Part shown: in pieces, positions 41,086 to 49,815 of the stretch
Layout: each line of letters starts with the position of its first letter
Position numbering within the stretch: the stretch's first letter is position 1
Source of the DNA: Fumia sp045121595
GTDB taxonomy: Bacteria > Bacillota > Clostridia > Oscillospirales > Ruminococcaceae
Assembly: GCA_045121595.1 (NCBI GenBank)
Contig: JBGVGI010000054.1
Coordinates: forward strand, 87,836 to 151,835
Direction: 5' to 3'
DNA: 64,000 nt
The notes under the pieces: generated by a model
What the model was told of the DNA's origin: nothing
Seen by the model: only the letters and a program-made list of their open reading frames with translations
Database searches by the model: none
Translations under genes and position numbers: made by a program

Positions 41086-41817
41086 TTATATCTCGGGTTT
41101 GAAGCTTGGCATAAGTTCGAGTTTGAAGAGATTTAATTTATGCTTTTTGTCGATAAGTTCTTTTTTAGCTTTGTCTTCTATTTTGCCTGTACGGATATAT
41201 ATATCAAGCTCTGCATAGGTAAATCCTAAGTTTTCTTCGTCGGTTTTACCGCAAAGTCCGTCAATGGGAGTTTTTTCAACGAGTTCTTCGGGAAGTCCTA
41301 AAATATGCCCGATTTGTTTTACTTCGGTTACTGTAAGGTGGCTCATAGGAGAAAAATCTCCGACGGAATCGCCGTAGCGGGTGGAGTAGCCTACCCAGTC
41401 TTCGGAAAGATTACAGGTATTGCAAACTCTGCCGTTTAAGCTCTGTGAAACGGCGTAAAGAGTTGTCATACGAACACGGGGAGGGATATTCTGTACAGTC
41501 TGTGGAGTGATTTTAATTTCTTTCGGGAGATTTTTCAAAACTCCGTCAACGGCATCTTTTACGTTAACGACAAAGTGTTTTATCCCCAAATGATTTACAA
41601 GGAGATGTGCCATATCAATATCGTGCTGTTCGCCCTGAGGCATCAAAACACCGATAACGCGGTCAGCACCCAATGCTTCAACACAGAGTGCCGCTGCAAC
41701 AGAGCTATCTTTACCACCTGAAATTCCGACAACGGCGTTACAACCTTTTCCGTTATTTTCAAAGAAATCGCGTATCCACGCGACACATTCATTTTTTATC
41801 TTCAAAGCATCAAACAT
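41086..41817 (-). CDS. nadE: NAD+ synthetase (ammonia-dependent type)
   Basis: NadE amidates deamido-NAD+ using ATP. The 243-residue protein has the pyrophosphatase motif GISGGKDSS near the start and the characteristic KTPIDGLCGKTDEENLGFTYAELD later. There is no glutaminase domain, so ammonia is the likely nitrogen source. I chose the ATG at 41817, with agaggtg six bases upstream; a longer frame to 41889 would run into the preceding terminator. Confidence 0.93.
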   Translation of the reverse strand: MFDALKIKNECVAWIRDFFENNGKGCNAVVGISGGKDSSVAAALCVEALGADRVIGVLMPQGEQHDIDMAHLLVNHLGIKHFVVNVKDAVDGVLKNLPKEIKITPQTVQNIPPRVRMTTLYAVSQSLNGRVCNTCNLSEDWVGYSTRYGDSVGDFSPMSHLTVTEVKQIGHILGLPEELVEKTPIDGLCGKTDEENLGFTYAELDIYIRTGKIEDKAKKELIDKKHKLNLFKLELMPSFKPEI

Positions 41818-41867
41818 ACTATTCACCTCTGTATTCATTATACCACAAAAATAATTTTTGTAAATAA

Positions 41868-41896
41868 AAACGGGTTGAGATTTTCTCAACCCGTTT
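41868..41896 (-). terminator. Terminator after the ferritin/lipoprotein unit
   Basis: Stem AAACGGGTTGAGA / TCTCAACCCGTTT with a 3-nt loop; on the minus strand it is followed by TTTTTATTTAC. It separates the lipoprotein gene from nadE. Confidence 0.85.
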
Positions 41897-41897
41897 G

Positions 41898-42230
41898 TTA
41901 ATCAAAGTAGTCTGCGTCAGAGTCGATGATAGTGCCATCGACTGCGCTTACGTCAACGCTATATTCGGTGAAACCTTTTCTGAACTCAACTTCGTAGCAG
42001 ATAACGTTTCTTTCTCTGTCGAGCTCAATTCTGTCGAACACGACTTCATCTTCTTTGAGGTTCCATTTGCTGAGTGCAATTTCTTTTGCTTTTGCTTCTC
42101 CGATATATTCGTAGGACTCAGGGGGATTATTTTCAGGAGAATTTACTTTTTTGTTGTTGATAACAACGGTACAAGATGCAAAACTTATTGCACAAAGCAA
42201 AACAGCTGCAATTATAGAGATTTTTTTCAT
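41898..42230 (-). CDS. PepSY-domain lipoprotein
   Basis: The 110-residue protein has a lipoprotein signal with lipobox ISFASC (Cys at about residue 20), a short linker and one PepSY-like domain (EAKAKEIALSKWNLKEDEVVFDRIELDRERNVICYEVEFRKGFTEYSVDVSAVDGTII). PepSY domains are often inhibitory or sensory at the outer face of the membrane. It follows ferritin by 34 bases without a terminator and may share its transcript. Confidence 0.85.
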   Translation of the reverse strand: MKKISIIAAVLLCAISFASCTVVINNKKVNSPENNPPESYEYIGEAKAKEIALSKWNLKEDEVVFDRIELDRERNVICYEVEFRKGFTEYSVDVSAVDGTIIDSDADYFD

Positions 42231-42264
42231 CCTGATTTCATCTCCTTTATTAAATTTTTAATTG

Positions 42265-42777
42265 TTAATCAAGGACGAGGGAAGGGGGAGAGTAAATTCT
42301 TGCGGAATATTCTGCGTCAAGAGAATAAAGACCTTTTGAATCATTTCCGAAAAGTTCCATCTTTTTAATCATATCGTCGGCATTCTTTTCTTCTTCAAGC
42401 TGTTCTTTCACGAACCAGTCCAAAAACTGCATTGTTCTGAAGTCTTTTACGTCGTATGCCGCACCGTAGATGTCGTTAATAAGACTTGTAACGTATTTTT
42501 CGTGTTCAAGACCTGCTTTCAAGGGGTCCATAAGACCGTTGAATTTTTTGTCGGGTTTGTCGATAGCACCAAGCTCTACCTTTTCGCCACACATCTGCAA
42601 GTATTTTAAGAAAAGCATAGCGTGGTCTCTTTCTTCCTGAGCCTGAATCATATACCAGTTTGCATATCCGTCAAGACCTTCTGCTTCATAATAAACTGAA
42701 AAATCAAGGTAAAGATATGCAGAATAAAGTTCTTTTGTTATCTGTTCGTTAAGTAATTTTGAAACTTTTTTATCCAT
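42265..42777 (-). CDS. ftn: Ferritin
   Basis: This 170-residue four-helix iron-storage protein opens with LLNEQITKELYSAYLYLDFSVYYEAEGLDGYANWY. Ferroxidase-centre Glu and His residues appear in EEERDHA-type AQEERDHAMLF and later WFVKEQLEEEKNADDMI. Its place after rubrerythrin and perR suggests peroxide- or iron-linked control. A terminator hairpin separates it from rubrerythrin, so it may have partial or separate transcription. Confidence 0.95.
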   Translation of the reverse strand: MDKKVSKLLNEQITKELYSAYLYLDFSVYYEAEGLDGYANWYMIQAQEERDHAMLFLKYLQMCGEKVELGAIDKPDKKFNGLMDPLKAGLEHEKYVTSLINDIYGAAYDVKDFRTMQFLDWFVKEQLEEEKNADDMIKKMELFGNDSKGLYSLDAEYSARIYSPPSLVLD

Positions 42778-42800
42778 GTGTATTACTCCTTTTTTTAAAA

Positions 42801-42825
42801 CAGGCGACCGTTTTGCGGTCGCCTG
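42801..42825 (-). terminator. Hairpin terminator between rubrerythrin and ferritin
   Basis: Stem CAGGCGACC/GGTCGCCTG with a 7-nt loop; the minus strand continues TTTTAAAAAAAGG. Because the T tract is short, it may only attenuate. Confidence 0.75.
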
Positions 42826-42834
42826 CCAGTCATC

Positions 42835-43422
42835 TTATTTGAAGTATCTGTTGAGAAGTCCTTCAAGACCTTTGCCGTGTCTTGCTTCGTCACGAGCCAT
42901 TTCATGAACTGTGTCGTGGATAGCATCGAGACCGTTTTTCTTAGCGCAGGAAGCAAGGTCAAATTTACCCTGTGTAGCGCCGTATTCACAGTCAACACGC
43001 CAAGCGAGGTTTGCTTTTGTGGAGGCTTTCATATTAGGTTCTAAGTCTTCGCCGAGAAGTTCAGCAAATTTAGCAGCGTGTTCTGCTTCTTCGTAAGCTG
43101 CTTTTTCCCAGTAAAGACCAACTTCGGGGTAACCTTCGCGGTGAGCGATACGAGCCATGCAGAGGTACATACCTACTTCAGCACATTCGCCGTTGAAGTT
43201 TGCCATAAGCTGTTCGAAGATGTATTTTTTATCTTCTTCACTGATGTCGGGGTTGTTTTTTACTGTTTTTGCATAAACGCCGTATTCGTGTTCTGCTGCA
43301 AGTTTAGCATCTGCTGCCATTTCTTTGAACTTTTCTGCAGGAACTTTACAAACGGGGCATTTTTCGGGGGGTGTGTCACCTTCGTGAACGTAACCACAAA
43401 CTGAGCATACATACTTTTTCAT
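42835..43422 (-). CDS. rbr: Rubrerythrin with N-terminal rubredoxin domain (reverse type)
   Basis: This 195-residue peroxide reductase has a rubredoxin-like iron site at the N-terminus (CSVCGYVHEG … CPVC, residues ~4-35). A di-iron ferritin-like domain follows with Glu/His ligands (FNGECAEVGMYLCMARIAHREG, YEEAEHAAKF, HEMARDEARHG). The domain order is reversed relative to classical rubrerythrin, as in clostridial reverse rubrerythrins. The ATG at 43422 has aaaggag upstream; a longer frame overlaps perR. It is 13 bases after perR. Confidence 0.95.
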   Translation of the reverse strand: MKKYVCSVCGYVHEGDTPPEKCPVCKVPAEKFKEMAADAKLAAEHEYGVYAKTVKNNPDISEEDKKYIFEQLMANFNGECAEVGMYLCMARIAHREGYPEVGLYWEKAAYEEAEHAAKFAELLGEDLEPNMKASTKANLAWRVDCEYGATQGKFDLASCAKKNGLDAIHDTVHEMARDEARHGKGLEGLLNRYFK

Positions 43423-43435
43423 AACAAATTCTCCT

Positions 43436-43828
43436 TTAATTTTTGCATTTTTCACAGAGTCCTGTGAAATAAATTTCTTTTGTTTTTATATCAAACTCTT
43501 TTGACAAAGAGGTTTGAACCTGACCTACTGCAAAATCCCATACGTTCATACAGGACTCGCATTTGAAGTGACCGTGGAGTGAGGTGTCGGCATCGTAGCG
43601 AACCTTCGTCGGGTCAATTGTGATTTCCAAGATAATTTCATTCTCCGCTAAAAGGTGCAGAGTGTTGTATACGGAAGTTTTTGAAAGGGTTGGTACGTTT
43701 TTTATGAGTGCATCATAAACTTCTTCAACAGTCGGATGAGTTTTATGTGCCATAAGATATTCAAGCACCATTATCCTTATAAGAGAAGGCCTTATCCCTT
43801 TTTCTTTAAGCAAGGTTACCGCGTCCAT
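43436..43828 (-). CDS. perR: Fur-family peroxide regulator (PerR-like)
   Basis: The 130-residue protein has the Fur winged helix (HPTVEEVYDALIKNVPTLSKTSVYNTLHLLAENEII), a metal-binding loop with HGHFKCESC and a second Cys pair (CEKC) that forms the structural zinc site. Its neighbours (rubrerythrin, ferritin) and operators favour PerR over Fur. It likely represses this cluster until peroxide oxidises its metal-site His. Confidence 0.9.
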   Translation of the reverse strand: MDAVTLLKEKGIRPSLIRIMVLEYLMAHKTHPTVEEVYDALIKNVPTLSKTSVYNTLHLLAENEIILEITIDPTKVRYDADTSLHGHFKCESCMNVWDFAVGQVQTSLSKEFDIKTKEIYFTGLCEKCKN

Positions 43829-43841
43829 GGTCGCCTCCTTT

Positions 43842-43874
43842 TTGTAATGATTTTAATTTTTGTAACGATTACAA
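43842..43874 (-). promoter_or_regulatory. Tandem PerR boxes
   Basis: TTGTAACGATTACAA (43860-43874) is a perfect 6-3-6 palindrome, and TTGTAATGATTTTAA (43842-43856) is a second copy 18 bp away. Both resemble the 7-1-7 Per box. They lie between the perR -10 and start codon. Confidence 0.75.
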
Positions 43875-43881
43875 TATTATA

Positions 43882-43912
43882 TTATCATACACTTTTTGAT
43901 TTGTCAACACTT
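43882..43912 (-). promoter_or_regulatory. Promoter of perR-rbr
   Basis: On the minus strand, TTGACA is followed after about 17 bases by TAATAT (or after 20 by TATAAT), directly upstream of the PerR boxes. Confidence 0.7.
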
Positions 43913-43925
43913 TTTTTAAAAATAA

Positions 43926-43953
43926 TTGAAAAAAAATTTTTTTGTGATATAAT
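43926..43953 (+). promoter_or_regulatory. Promoter of the metallophosphoesterase cluster
   Basis: TTGAAA (43926-43931), 16 bases, TATAAT (43948-43953), about 22 bases before the first start codon. Confidence 0.8.
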
Positions 43954-43974
43954 TATGTAAAGGGAAGTGGTTTT

Positions 43975-45093
43975 TTGAATTATGATATTATAAATGAAGC
44001 TTTGGAATTTGAGTTTGAAAAACGTATACTGCCATTCACTGTCGGTACACCATCCAATATATTATCGGAAAACGACCAGTATGACAGAGCGAATATATTA
44101 TTCTTTACCGACAGCCATCTGGATTTGCCGTGTGAGGAAGTTTGCGAAGATAACGTAAAAAGAACTGTAAATTACATAAATAACGCACCTTTTAATATAG
44201 ACGCTGTTATATACGGCGGTGATACCCTTACAAAAGATGGTATTGTGCCGAGGGATGAGGCAAATAAGTATCATAAAAGGTTTTTCGATATTGTAAAAGC
44301 GTCGGAAAAGCCGTTTTTGTTTGTAAAAGGTAATCACGATAATAATGACTGGAGAAATATTCCGTCAAACATTGTTAAGGACGAGGATTTTTCGGAGATG
44401 TTTCTTGATTATGCCGAAGAGAAGTATTCTCTCAAAAGGGAAGACTCCACCTGGCATTATTATGATATTGAAGACAAAAAAATTCGTGTGGTAGCGGTTG
44501 ACGTCCACGACGTCGATAAAACTATTACCGATGCGGACGGGTTTGTGAAATATCATGGAGTGGCAATTTCGGGTATATCACAGACACAGTTTGACTTCAT
44601 TATAAATAAGGCGCTTAGTTTTGAGGATAAGGAAGAAAAGGACTGGGGCGTCATTTTTGCGATGCACCAGTATACCCCCAACGGTAAAAACAACAGTCCG
44701 AAGGTGCTTCTTGATATCTGCAAGGCGTTTAACACGGGAAAAACGTTTGAGTATAGCTATGAATGCGAAGAAAAATCGTTTAATCTCGATATAAAAGCAG
44801 ATTTTACAGGGAACAAAGCACATATTATCTGCTTTCTTATTGGTCACGATCATGAGGACAGATACGAATGTGTCGAAGGCATACATTTAATCTGGACCAG
44901 AAATCAATCCGGTACTCAGCTCTGGAGTGATCCGTATACGGCAAGATATGAAAATACGGTTACCCAGAACTGTTTTGACGTAGTAAATATCGACACGCTT
45001 CATCGTAATATAAGAGTTTTTCGATTTGGAGCAGGAGTTACCTGTGACGGCAAGGGCAAAGACAGATTTTTGCCTGACGGGTTAAGTTATTAG
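43975..45093 (+). CDS. Metallophosphoesterase family protein, paralog 1
   Basis: The 372-residue cytoplasmic protein has the full calcineurin-like metal set: DSH (FFTDSHLD), GGD (YGGDTL), GNHD (VKGNHDNND), a lone His (FAMHQY) and GHDH (LIGHDHED). No signal peptide or membrane segment is seen. The substrate is unknown; the family includes nucleotidases, diesterases and nucleases. The start is TTG, which gives an N-terminus matching the two paralogs. It is 8 bases ahead of paralog 2. The C-terminus ends with GAGVTCDGKGKDRFLPDGLSY, a block shared by all three. Confidence 0.85.
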   Translation: MNYDIINEALEFEFEKRILPFTVGTPSNILSENDQYDRANILFFTDSHLDLPCEEVCEDNVKRTVNYINNAPFNIDAVIYGGDTLTKDGIVPRDEANKYHKRFFDIVKASEKPFLFVKGNHDNNDWRNIPSNIVKDEDFSEMFLDYAEEKYSLKREDSTWHYYDIEDKKIRVVAVDVHDVDKTITDADGFVKYHGVAISGISQTQFDFIINKALSFEDKEEKDWGVIFAMHQYTPNGKNNSPKVLLDICKAFNTGKTFEYSYECEEKSFNLDIKADFTGNKAHIICFLIGHDHEDRYECVEGIHLIWTRNQSGTQLWSDPYTARYENTVTQNCFDVVNIDTLHRNIRVFRFGAGVTCDGKGKDRFLPDGLSY

Positions 45094-45101
45094 GAGAAAT
45101 T

Positions 45102-46271
45102 ATGAAAAATATTGATTATAATCGTGTGTGCGAACTTGAAAAAATAAGGGTAAGCGAAAGATTTTTGCCGTACACAGTTGGTGCACCGGACAACGCTGTC
45201 AGATCTTTTGAACAGTATAAAAGAGCAAATTTTATATTTTTTACAGATAGCCACATTGATGCTTATAATATCGATGAATCACTTGACAACGTAAAAAGAA
45301 CTGTTGAATTTGCTGATAATTTTTTTGTGCCTTTTGATGCTATTATGTATGGTGGCGACCTTATCACTCCTTATAATATAGTAGATAAGGATCAGGCAAT
45401 GCACCGTTGTAAGCCGTTTTTTGACAGAGTTAAAAAGAGCGAAACTCCTTTTATTTTTACAAAAGGAAATCACGATACAAATGACTGGGACAACACCATT
45501 GACAGAGCATTTAACGATGACGACTGGGGTGAGATGTATCTCGATTTCGCCGAAAAGAAATACGGGCTTGTAAGACAGAATAAGAAAAGCGGTTCTAAGT
45601 CTACGTGGCATTATTATGACGCCTGCGATAAAAAAATCCGTATAATTTCAGTTGACGTTATGGATACCGATAAAACCATTCCGAACGAGCAGGGCAGAGT
45701 GAAATATCATAGTTGCAAGCTCCGTCATATTTCACAGGAACAGTTTGACTGGATTATAAACGTTGCTCTTGATTTTGATGATAAGGAAGAAAAAGACTGG
45801 GGCGTAATTTTCGTTATGCATCAGCTTATCGAAGACGATGAAGCCTACGGCAGAGCTACAGAAAAGCTTATTGATATCTGTGCTGCGATGAATGATGCTT
45901 CAAAGTATGAATGCGACTTTATCTGTAAGGAAGACCCCGTATTTAATTTTAAGATTTCGGCAGACTTTACAAAGTATGCTGATACAGACAAGCGTCCACA
46001 CACAATCTGTTGGCTTCTCGGTCATCATCACAGAGATATTTACAAATGTTATAACGGAATTAACGTTATTAATACCACAAACGGGTCATGCGCACATCAG
46101 TTTGGTGACTCAAGAATTGCGAGGGTTCCCGGTACTGCATCGCAGAACGCCTTTGACCTTATAAGCGTTGATACAAGAGAACGTAAGATAAGAATTGTCC
46201 GTTACGGCGCAGGGGTTACCTGCTACGGAGAAGGCTCAGACAGATTTTTGCCAGACGGCTTGAAATATTAG
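45102..46271 (+). CDS. Metallophosphoesterase family protein, paralog 2
   Basis: The 389-residue protein is homologous along its whole length to its neighbours. Metal motifs are FFTDSHID, YGGDLI, TKGNHDTND, VMHQLI and LGHHHRD. The blocks DDKEEKDWGVIF and GAGVTCYGEGSDRFLPDGL are shared with the other copies. It carries a longer insertion before the STWHYYD segment (RQNKKSGSK). It is 12 bases ahead of paralog 3, so the three form one operon. Confidence 0.85.
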   Translation: MKNIDYNRVCELEKIRVSERFLPYTVGAPDNAVRSFEQYKRANFIFFTDSHIDAYNIDESLDNVKRTVEFADNFFVPFDAIMYGGDLITPYNIVDKDQAMHRCKPFFDRVKKSETPFIFTKGNHDTNDWDNTIDRAFNDDDWGEMYLDFAEKKYGLVRQNKKSGSKSTWHYYDACDKKIRIISVDVMDTDKTIPNEQGRVKYHSCKLRHISQEQFDWIINVALDFDDKEEKDWGVIFVMHQLIEDDEAYGRATEKLIDICAAMNDASKYECDFICKEDPVFNFKISADFTKYADTDKRPHTICWLLGHHHRDIYKCYNGINVINTTNGSCAHQFGDSRIARVPGTASQNAFDLISVDTRERKIRIVRYGAGVTCYGEGSDRFLPDGLKY

Positions 46272-46283
46272 GAGGTATATATT

Positions 46284-47441
46284 ATGACAAAGTACGATAG
46301 AATTTGTGAGATGGAAGCTTACGAAACCGAAAAAAGATTTTTGCCGTATATGGTAGGAACACCGAGCACTGAAAAGTCTTCCAACGATCAGTATCAGAGA
46401 CTTAATCTTATGTTTTTCACGGACAGCCACGTTGATATGCCGTGGTGTGTTCCCGAAGCGTGTGACAACGTAGAGAGAACTATTGATTTCGCAAATAATT
46501 TCCCCGTGCCCTTTGATGCGGTGCTTTACGGCGGAGATACTATTACTTTCTTTGGTCACGTTGAAAAAGCTCTTGCAAAAGCAAGATATCAAAATTTTGT
46601 CGACAGGGTAAAAAAATGTGAAGCCCCTTTTATTTTTGCGAGAGGTAATCATGACCCGAACCAGGTTGATAATTTGCCCGAAAACGTTTTGCGTGACGAA
46701 GATTATGGTGAAATTTATCTTAACTATTCCGAAGAAAAGGATGGTATTGTACGTCAACTTAAGGCAAATGGTCAGAAGTCTATCTGGCATTATAAAGACA
46801 TCGAAAATAAAAAAGTTCGTATTATTTCCCTTGATTCCGAAGATAATTACAAAGACGAACTGAACGAAAAAGGCGACGTTAAGTTCCATGACTGCGTCAA
46901 TTTTTCAAACGAACAGCTTAACTGGCTTGTAAACGAAGCACTCAATTTTGATGATAAGGAAGAAAAAGACTGGGGCGTAATTTTTGTTACCCACAGAATT
47001 GACCCGAGAGAAAGTGATTTCGGCAGCACCGGAGAAAAACTCCTTGAAATATGTGAAGCGTTCAACAATGCAAAAAAATATTCCGTAAAATACGAACACG
47101 AGAATGCTTTTTATAATCTCGATATCAATGCTGATTTCACAAGATATGAAAGCCTTGAGAAGAAACCTTTTGTTATCTGTTTCTTTATGGGACATCATCA
47201 TACCGATAATCATGAAGAAGCACACGGCATTCAGCTCATCTGGTCTTTGCACGGCTGCGTAACTGATACATACTCTGATGCCAGGGTTATAAGAAGACCC
47301 GGCACTGCAACACAGAACGCATTTGACTGCGTAAGTATCGATCTTACACACCGCAAGATAAGAATTGTGCGTTATGGTGCAGGTGTTACCTGTTATGGAA
47401 AAGGCCCTGACAGATTTTTGCCCGACGGACTTGATTTCTAA
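46284..47441 (+). CDS. Metallophosphoesterase family protein, paralog 3
   Basis: The 385-residue third copy has all metal motifs intact (FFTDSHVD, YGGDTI, ARGNHDPN, VTHRID, MGHHHTD). The residue after the lone metal His differs in each copy (Gln-Tyr, Gln-Leu, Arg-Ile), which suggests different substrates for related reactions. aggaggt precedes the start. A strong terminator follows. Confidence 0.85.
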   Translation: MTKYDRICEMEAYETEKRFLPYMVGTPSTEKSSNDQYQRLNLMFFTDSHVDMPWCVPEACDNVERTIDFANNFPVPFDAVLYGGDTITFFGHVEKALAKARYQNFVDRVKKCEAPFIFARGNHDPNQVDNLPENVLRDEDYGEIYLNYSEEKDGIVRQLKANGQKSIWHYKDIENKKVRIISLDSEDNYKDELNEKGDVKFHDCVNFSNEQLNWLVNEALNFDDKEEKDWGVIFVTHRIDPRESDFGSTGEKLLEICEAFNNAKKYSVKYEHENAFYNLDINADFTRYESLEKKPFVICFFMGHHHTDNHEEAHGIQLIWSLHGCVTDTYSDARVIRRPGTATQNAFDCVSIDLTHRKIRIVRYGAGVTCYGKGPDRFLPDGLDF

Positions 47442-47445
47442 AAAT

Positions 47446-47476
47446 TAAAACTCCGCTTTACGCGGAGTTTTTTTTG
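47446..47476 (+). terminator. Terminator of the metallophosphoesterase operon
   Basis: Stem AAACTCCGC/GCGGAGTTT with a 5-nt loop and eight T. Confidence 0.9.
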
Positions 47477-47485
47477 TGGTACAAT
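47477..47485 (+). promoter_or_regulatory. Extended -10 promoter of the radical SAM gene
   Basis: TGGTACAAT directly follows the T tract of the preceding terminator; no -35 is evident apart from the T run. Confidence 0.55.
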
Positions 47486-47517
47486 AGAAAGTGGATTAAA
47501 ATGCAAGGAGGAAGAAT

Positions 47518-49200
47518 ATGAAAATACTTTTAGTCGGCATCAATGCAAAATTTATTCATTCCTGCCTTGCTGTATATTATTTAAAGGAATATGCAAAGGC
47601 TTATTATGACGTGGATTGTGAAATTGCAGAGTTTACGATAAACCACAGGGAAGAACTCATTTTGTCTGAAATTTTTCGTAAAAAGCCTGATATAATTGCA
47701 TTTTCTTCGTATATCTGGAATTTCGAGCTTGTAAAAAGCCTTGTTAAGAATTTAAAGAAGCTTTTGCCTGAAAGTAAGATTATCCTCGGTGGCCCTGAGG
47801 TAAGCTTTGACGGGGAAGAGGTTTTAAAGGAAACGGGTGCTGATTTTGTAATCTGTGGTGAGGGTGAAGAAACTTTTGCAAAGCTTTGCCTTGCAATTTC
47901 AGAAGGTGAAGACGTAAAAAGGGTTGTCATTGCCGAAAAACCTGTTGATATGGATAAGCTTCCTTTTGTGTATAAGGATTTTGAAAATTTTGATAACAGA
48001 ATTCTTTACTATGAGGCACAAAGAGGATGCCCTTTTAATTGTCAGTACTGTCTTTCTTCGGTAAACAAGGGTGTGAGGTTTAAATCTCTTGACAAAGTAA
48101 AAGCAGAGCTTTCTGTATTTTTGCAAAATAAAGTAAGGCAAGTCAAATTTGTTGACCGCACTTTTAATGCGAACAAAAACTTTGCACTCTCAATCTGGAA
48201 GTTTTTGCACAAAAATGATAACGGTGTTACGAATTTTCATTTTGAGATGGCGGCAGACCTTATTACTGACGATATGATTGAGTTTTTAAAAGACGTTCGC
48301 CCCGGACTTTTTCAGTTTGAGATAGGGGTACAGTCTACAAATGAAAAAACTCTTTTTGCGATTGACAGAAAGAGCAGTTTTGATATGATAAAAGAAAAGG
48401 TTTTAAAGCTTCAGAAATCGGGTAATATTCATTTGCATCTTGATCTTATAGCGGGGTTGCCGTTTGAAGATTACAAAAGCTTTAAAAAATCTTTTAACGA
48501 CGTGTATTCTCTTACACCCGAGCAATTTCAGCTTGGATTTTTAAAACTTTTAAAAGGCTCGGGACTTAAACGTGATGCCGAAAAATACGGGATTGTCGCA
48601 AGGGACAACGCTCCTTACGAGGTGCTTTTTACCGATGCGCTTTCTGCTGATGATATGCTTAGGCTTAAGGGTGTTGAAGAGCTTGTTGAAATTTATTACA
48701 ATTCTCTCAGGTTTAAAAAGAGTATAGAATATGCAGTTTCACTTGCAGAAACTCCGTTTGATTTTTACGAAAGCTTCTGGGAATTTTATTATGAAAACGG
48801 TGAGTATTTAAGACCGCATTCAAAGGTTGAGCAATACGATATATTATATAAATTTACAAGTCGGTACGAAAACTGTGATGCAGAGAAGTTAAAATGGCTT
48901 ATCAAGTTTGATATCTATTCCCACGAAAAAGCAAAAAAGATTCCCGAATATATTACCGAAGACTTTAACTCGGAATACCGCGACAGAATGCTTGATTTTT
49001 ATATAAACGAACTTGAAAACGGTACTCTTTTAAATGAATACAAGGGTCTTAATCCAAAACAGGTATATAAAATGGCGCATATTGAAGTTTTTCCGTTTAA
49101 TCCGATTGACAAAAGCAATAAAAAAACCGCTTTGCTTTTCAATTACAGAAAAACTGATATTTCGGGGAATGCTACTGTAAAAGAAATTCAAATTTTTTAA
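47518..49200 (+). CDS. B12-binding domain radical SAM protein (DUF4080-like)
   Basis: The 560-residue protein has an N-terminal cobalamin-binding-like Rossmann domain (about 1-130: ILGGPEVSFDGEEVLKETGADFVICGEGEETFA). A radical SAM core follows with the 4Fe-4S motif CxxxCxxC (Cys171, Cys175, Cys178 in GCPFNCQYCLSS). A long C-terminal part resembles the DUF4080 extension. The cobalamin His of DxHxxG is not obvious. The reaction is unknown; relatives methylate or rearrange unactivated carbons. An aaggagg site precedes the ATG. No close partner gene is seen. Confidence 0.85.
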   Translation: MKILLVGINAKFIHSCLAVYYLKEYAKAYYDVDCEIAEFTINHREELILSEIFRKKPDIIAFSSYIWNFELVKSLVKNLKKLLPESKIILGGPEVSFDGEEVLKETGADFVICGEGEETFAKLCLAISEGEDVKRVVIAEKPVDMDKLPFVYKDFENFDNRILYYEAQRGCPFNCQYCLSSVNKGVRFKSLDKVKAELSVFLQNKVRQVKFVDRTFNANKNFALSIWKFLHKNDNGVTNFHFEMAADLITDDMIEFLKDVRPGLFQFEIGVQSTNEKTLFAIDRKSSFDMIKEKVLKLQKSGNIHLHLDLIAGLPFEDYKSFKKSFNDVYSLTPEQFQLGFLKLLKGSGLKRDAEKYGIVARDNAPYEVLFTDALSADDMLRLKGVEELVEIYYNSLRFKKSIEYAVSLAETPFDFYESFWEFYYENGEYLRPHSKVEQYDILYKFTSRYENCDAEKLKWLIKFDIYSHEKAKKIPEYITEDFNSEYRDRMLDFYINELENGTLLNEYKGLNPKQVYKMAHIEVFPFNPIDKSNKKTALLFNYRKTDISGNATVKEIQIF

Positions 49201-49220
49201 AAAAATTATGCAACAGATTA

Positions 49221-49263
49221 CCCCACAAAGAACACTTATATTGTGAACAGGTCTTTGTGTGGG
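49221..49263 (+). other. Inverted repeat upstream of the ECF sigma gene
   Basis: CCCCACAAAGA (49221-49231) can pair with TCTTTGTGTGGG (49252-49263, one bulge) around a 20-nt loop. No T tract follows, so it is more likely a 5' UTR structure or operator than a terminator. Confidence 0.4.
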
Positions 49264-49282
49264 CTTGAAATGAGGTGAGGAA

Positions 49283-49813
49283 ATGTCAGATCTCCAAAAC
49301 CTTGTTCTTGCAGCAAAAGAAGGTGATAAAGAAGCTTTTGCGAGTCTTTATCAACTTATCTACAAGGACATGTATAAATTCGCTTACTATACTTTAAAGG
49401 ATGAGCAGGATGCTCAGGATGCGGTCAGTGATGCGGTTATGGATGCTTATGCGGGCATTTCCAAACTCAAAAGTGCTGACGCTTTTAAAGGCTGGATGTT
49501 TAAAATCCTTTCGGCTAAATGTAAGCGTAAACTCAAAACCTACGTCGACAGAAAAAATCAGGATGATATCGATGACGTTGAGGTTTCTGTCAATGGGTCT
49601 GAGGAGTCGGTTGAGTTGAAACAGGCTCTCAGTGTACTTACTGACGAGGAAAGAATGATTGTGTCTTTGACGATTTTCGGCGGTTATGACAGCCAGGAGA
49701 TTGCAAAGATGCTTAATTTAAACAGAAATACCGTACGTTCAAAACATAGTCGCGCACTTGCAAAGATGCGTGACGTTCTGACTGCGGATAAAAACGGAAA
49801 GGAGGAGGCTTAA
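49283..49813 (+). CDS. ECF-type RNA polymerase sigma factor
   Basis: The 176-residue protein has sigma region 2 (DMYKFAYYTLKDEQDAQDAVSDAVMDAYAGISKL) and region 4 with a helix-turn-helix (LTDEERMIVSLTIFGGYDSQEIAKMLNLNRNTVRSKHSRALAKMRD) and nothing else, as in extracytoplasmic-function sigma factors. The gene starts with a gaggtgagg site and lies 2 bases before the membrane-anchored propeller gene. That neighbour is the likely sensor or inhibitor. Confidence 0.92.
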   Translation: MSDLQNLVLAAKEGDKEAFASLYQLIYKDMYKFAYYTLKDEQDAQDAVSDAVMDAYAGISKLKSADAFKGWMFKILSAKCKRKLKTYVDRKNQDDIDDVEVSVNGSEESVELKQALSVLTDEERMIVSLTIFGGYDSQEIAKMLNLNRNTVRSKHSRALAKMRDVLTADKNGKEEA

Positions 49814-49815
49814 AG

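Noticed and set aside
42801..42825. Reading the hairpin between rubrerythrin and ferritin as a ferritin mRNA regulatory element
   Set aside because: It looks like an ordinary terminator stem, and nothing else suggests a binding site.
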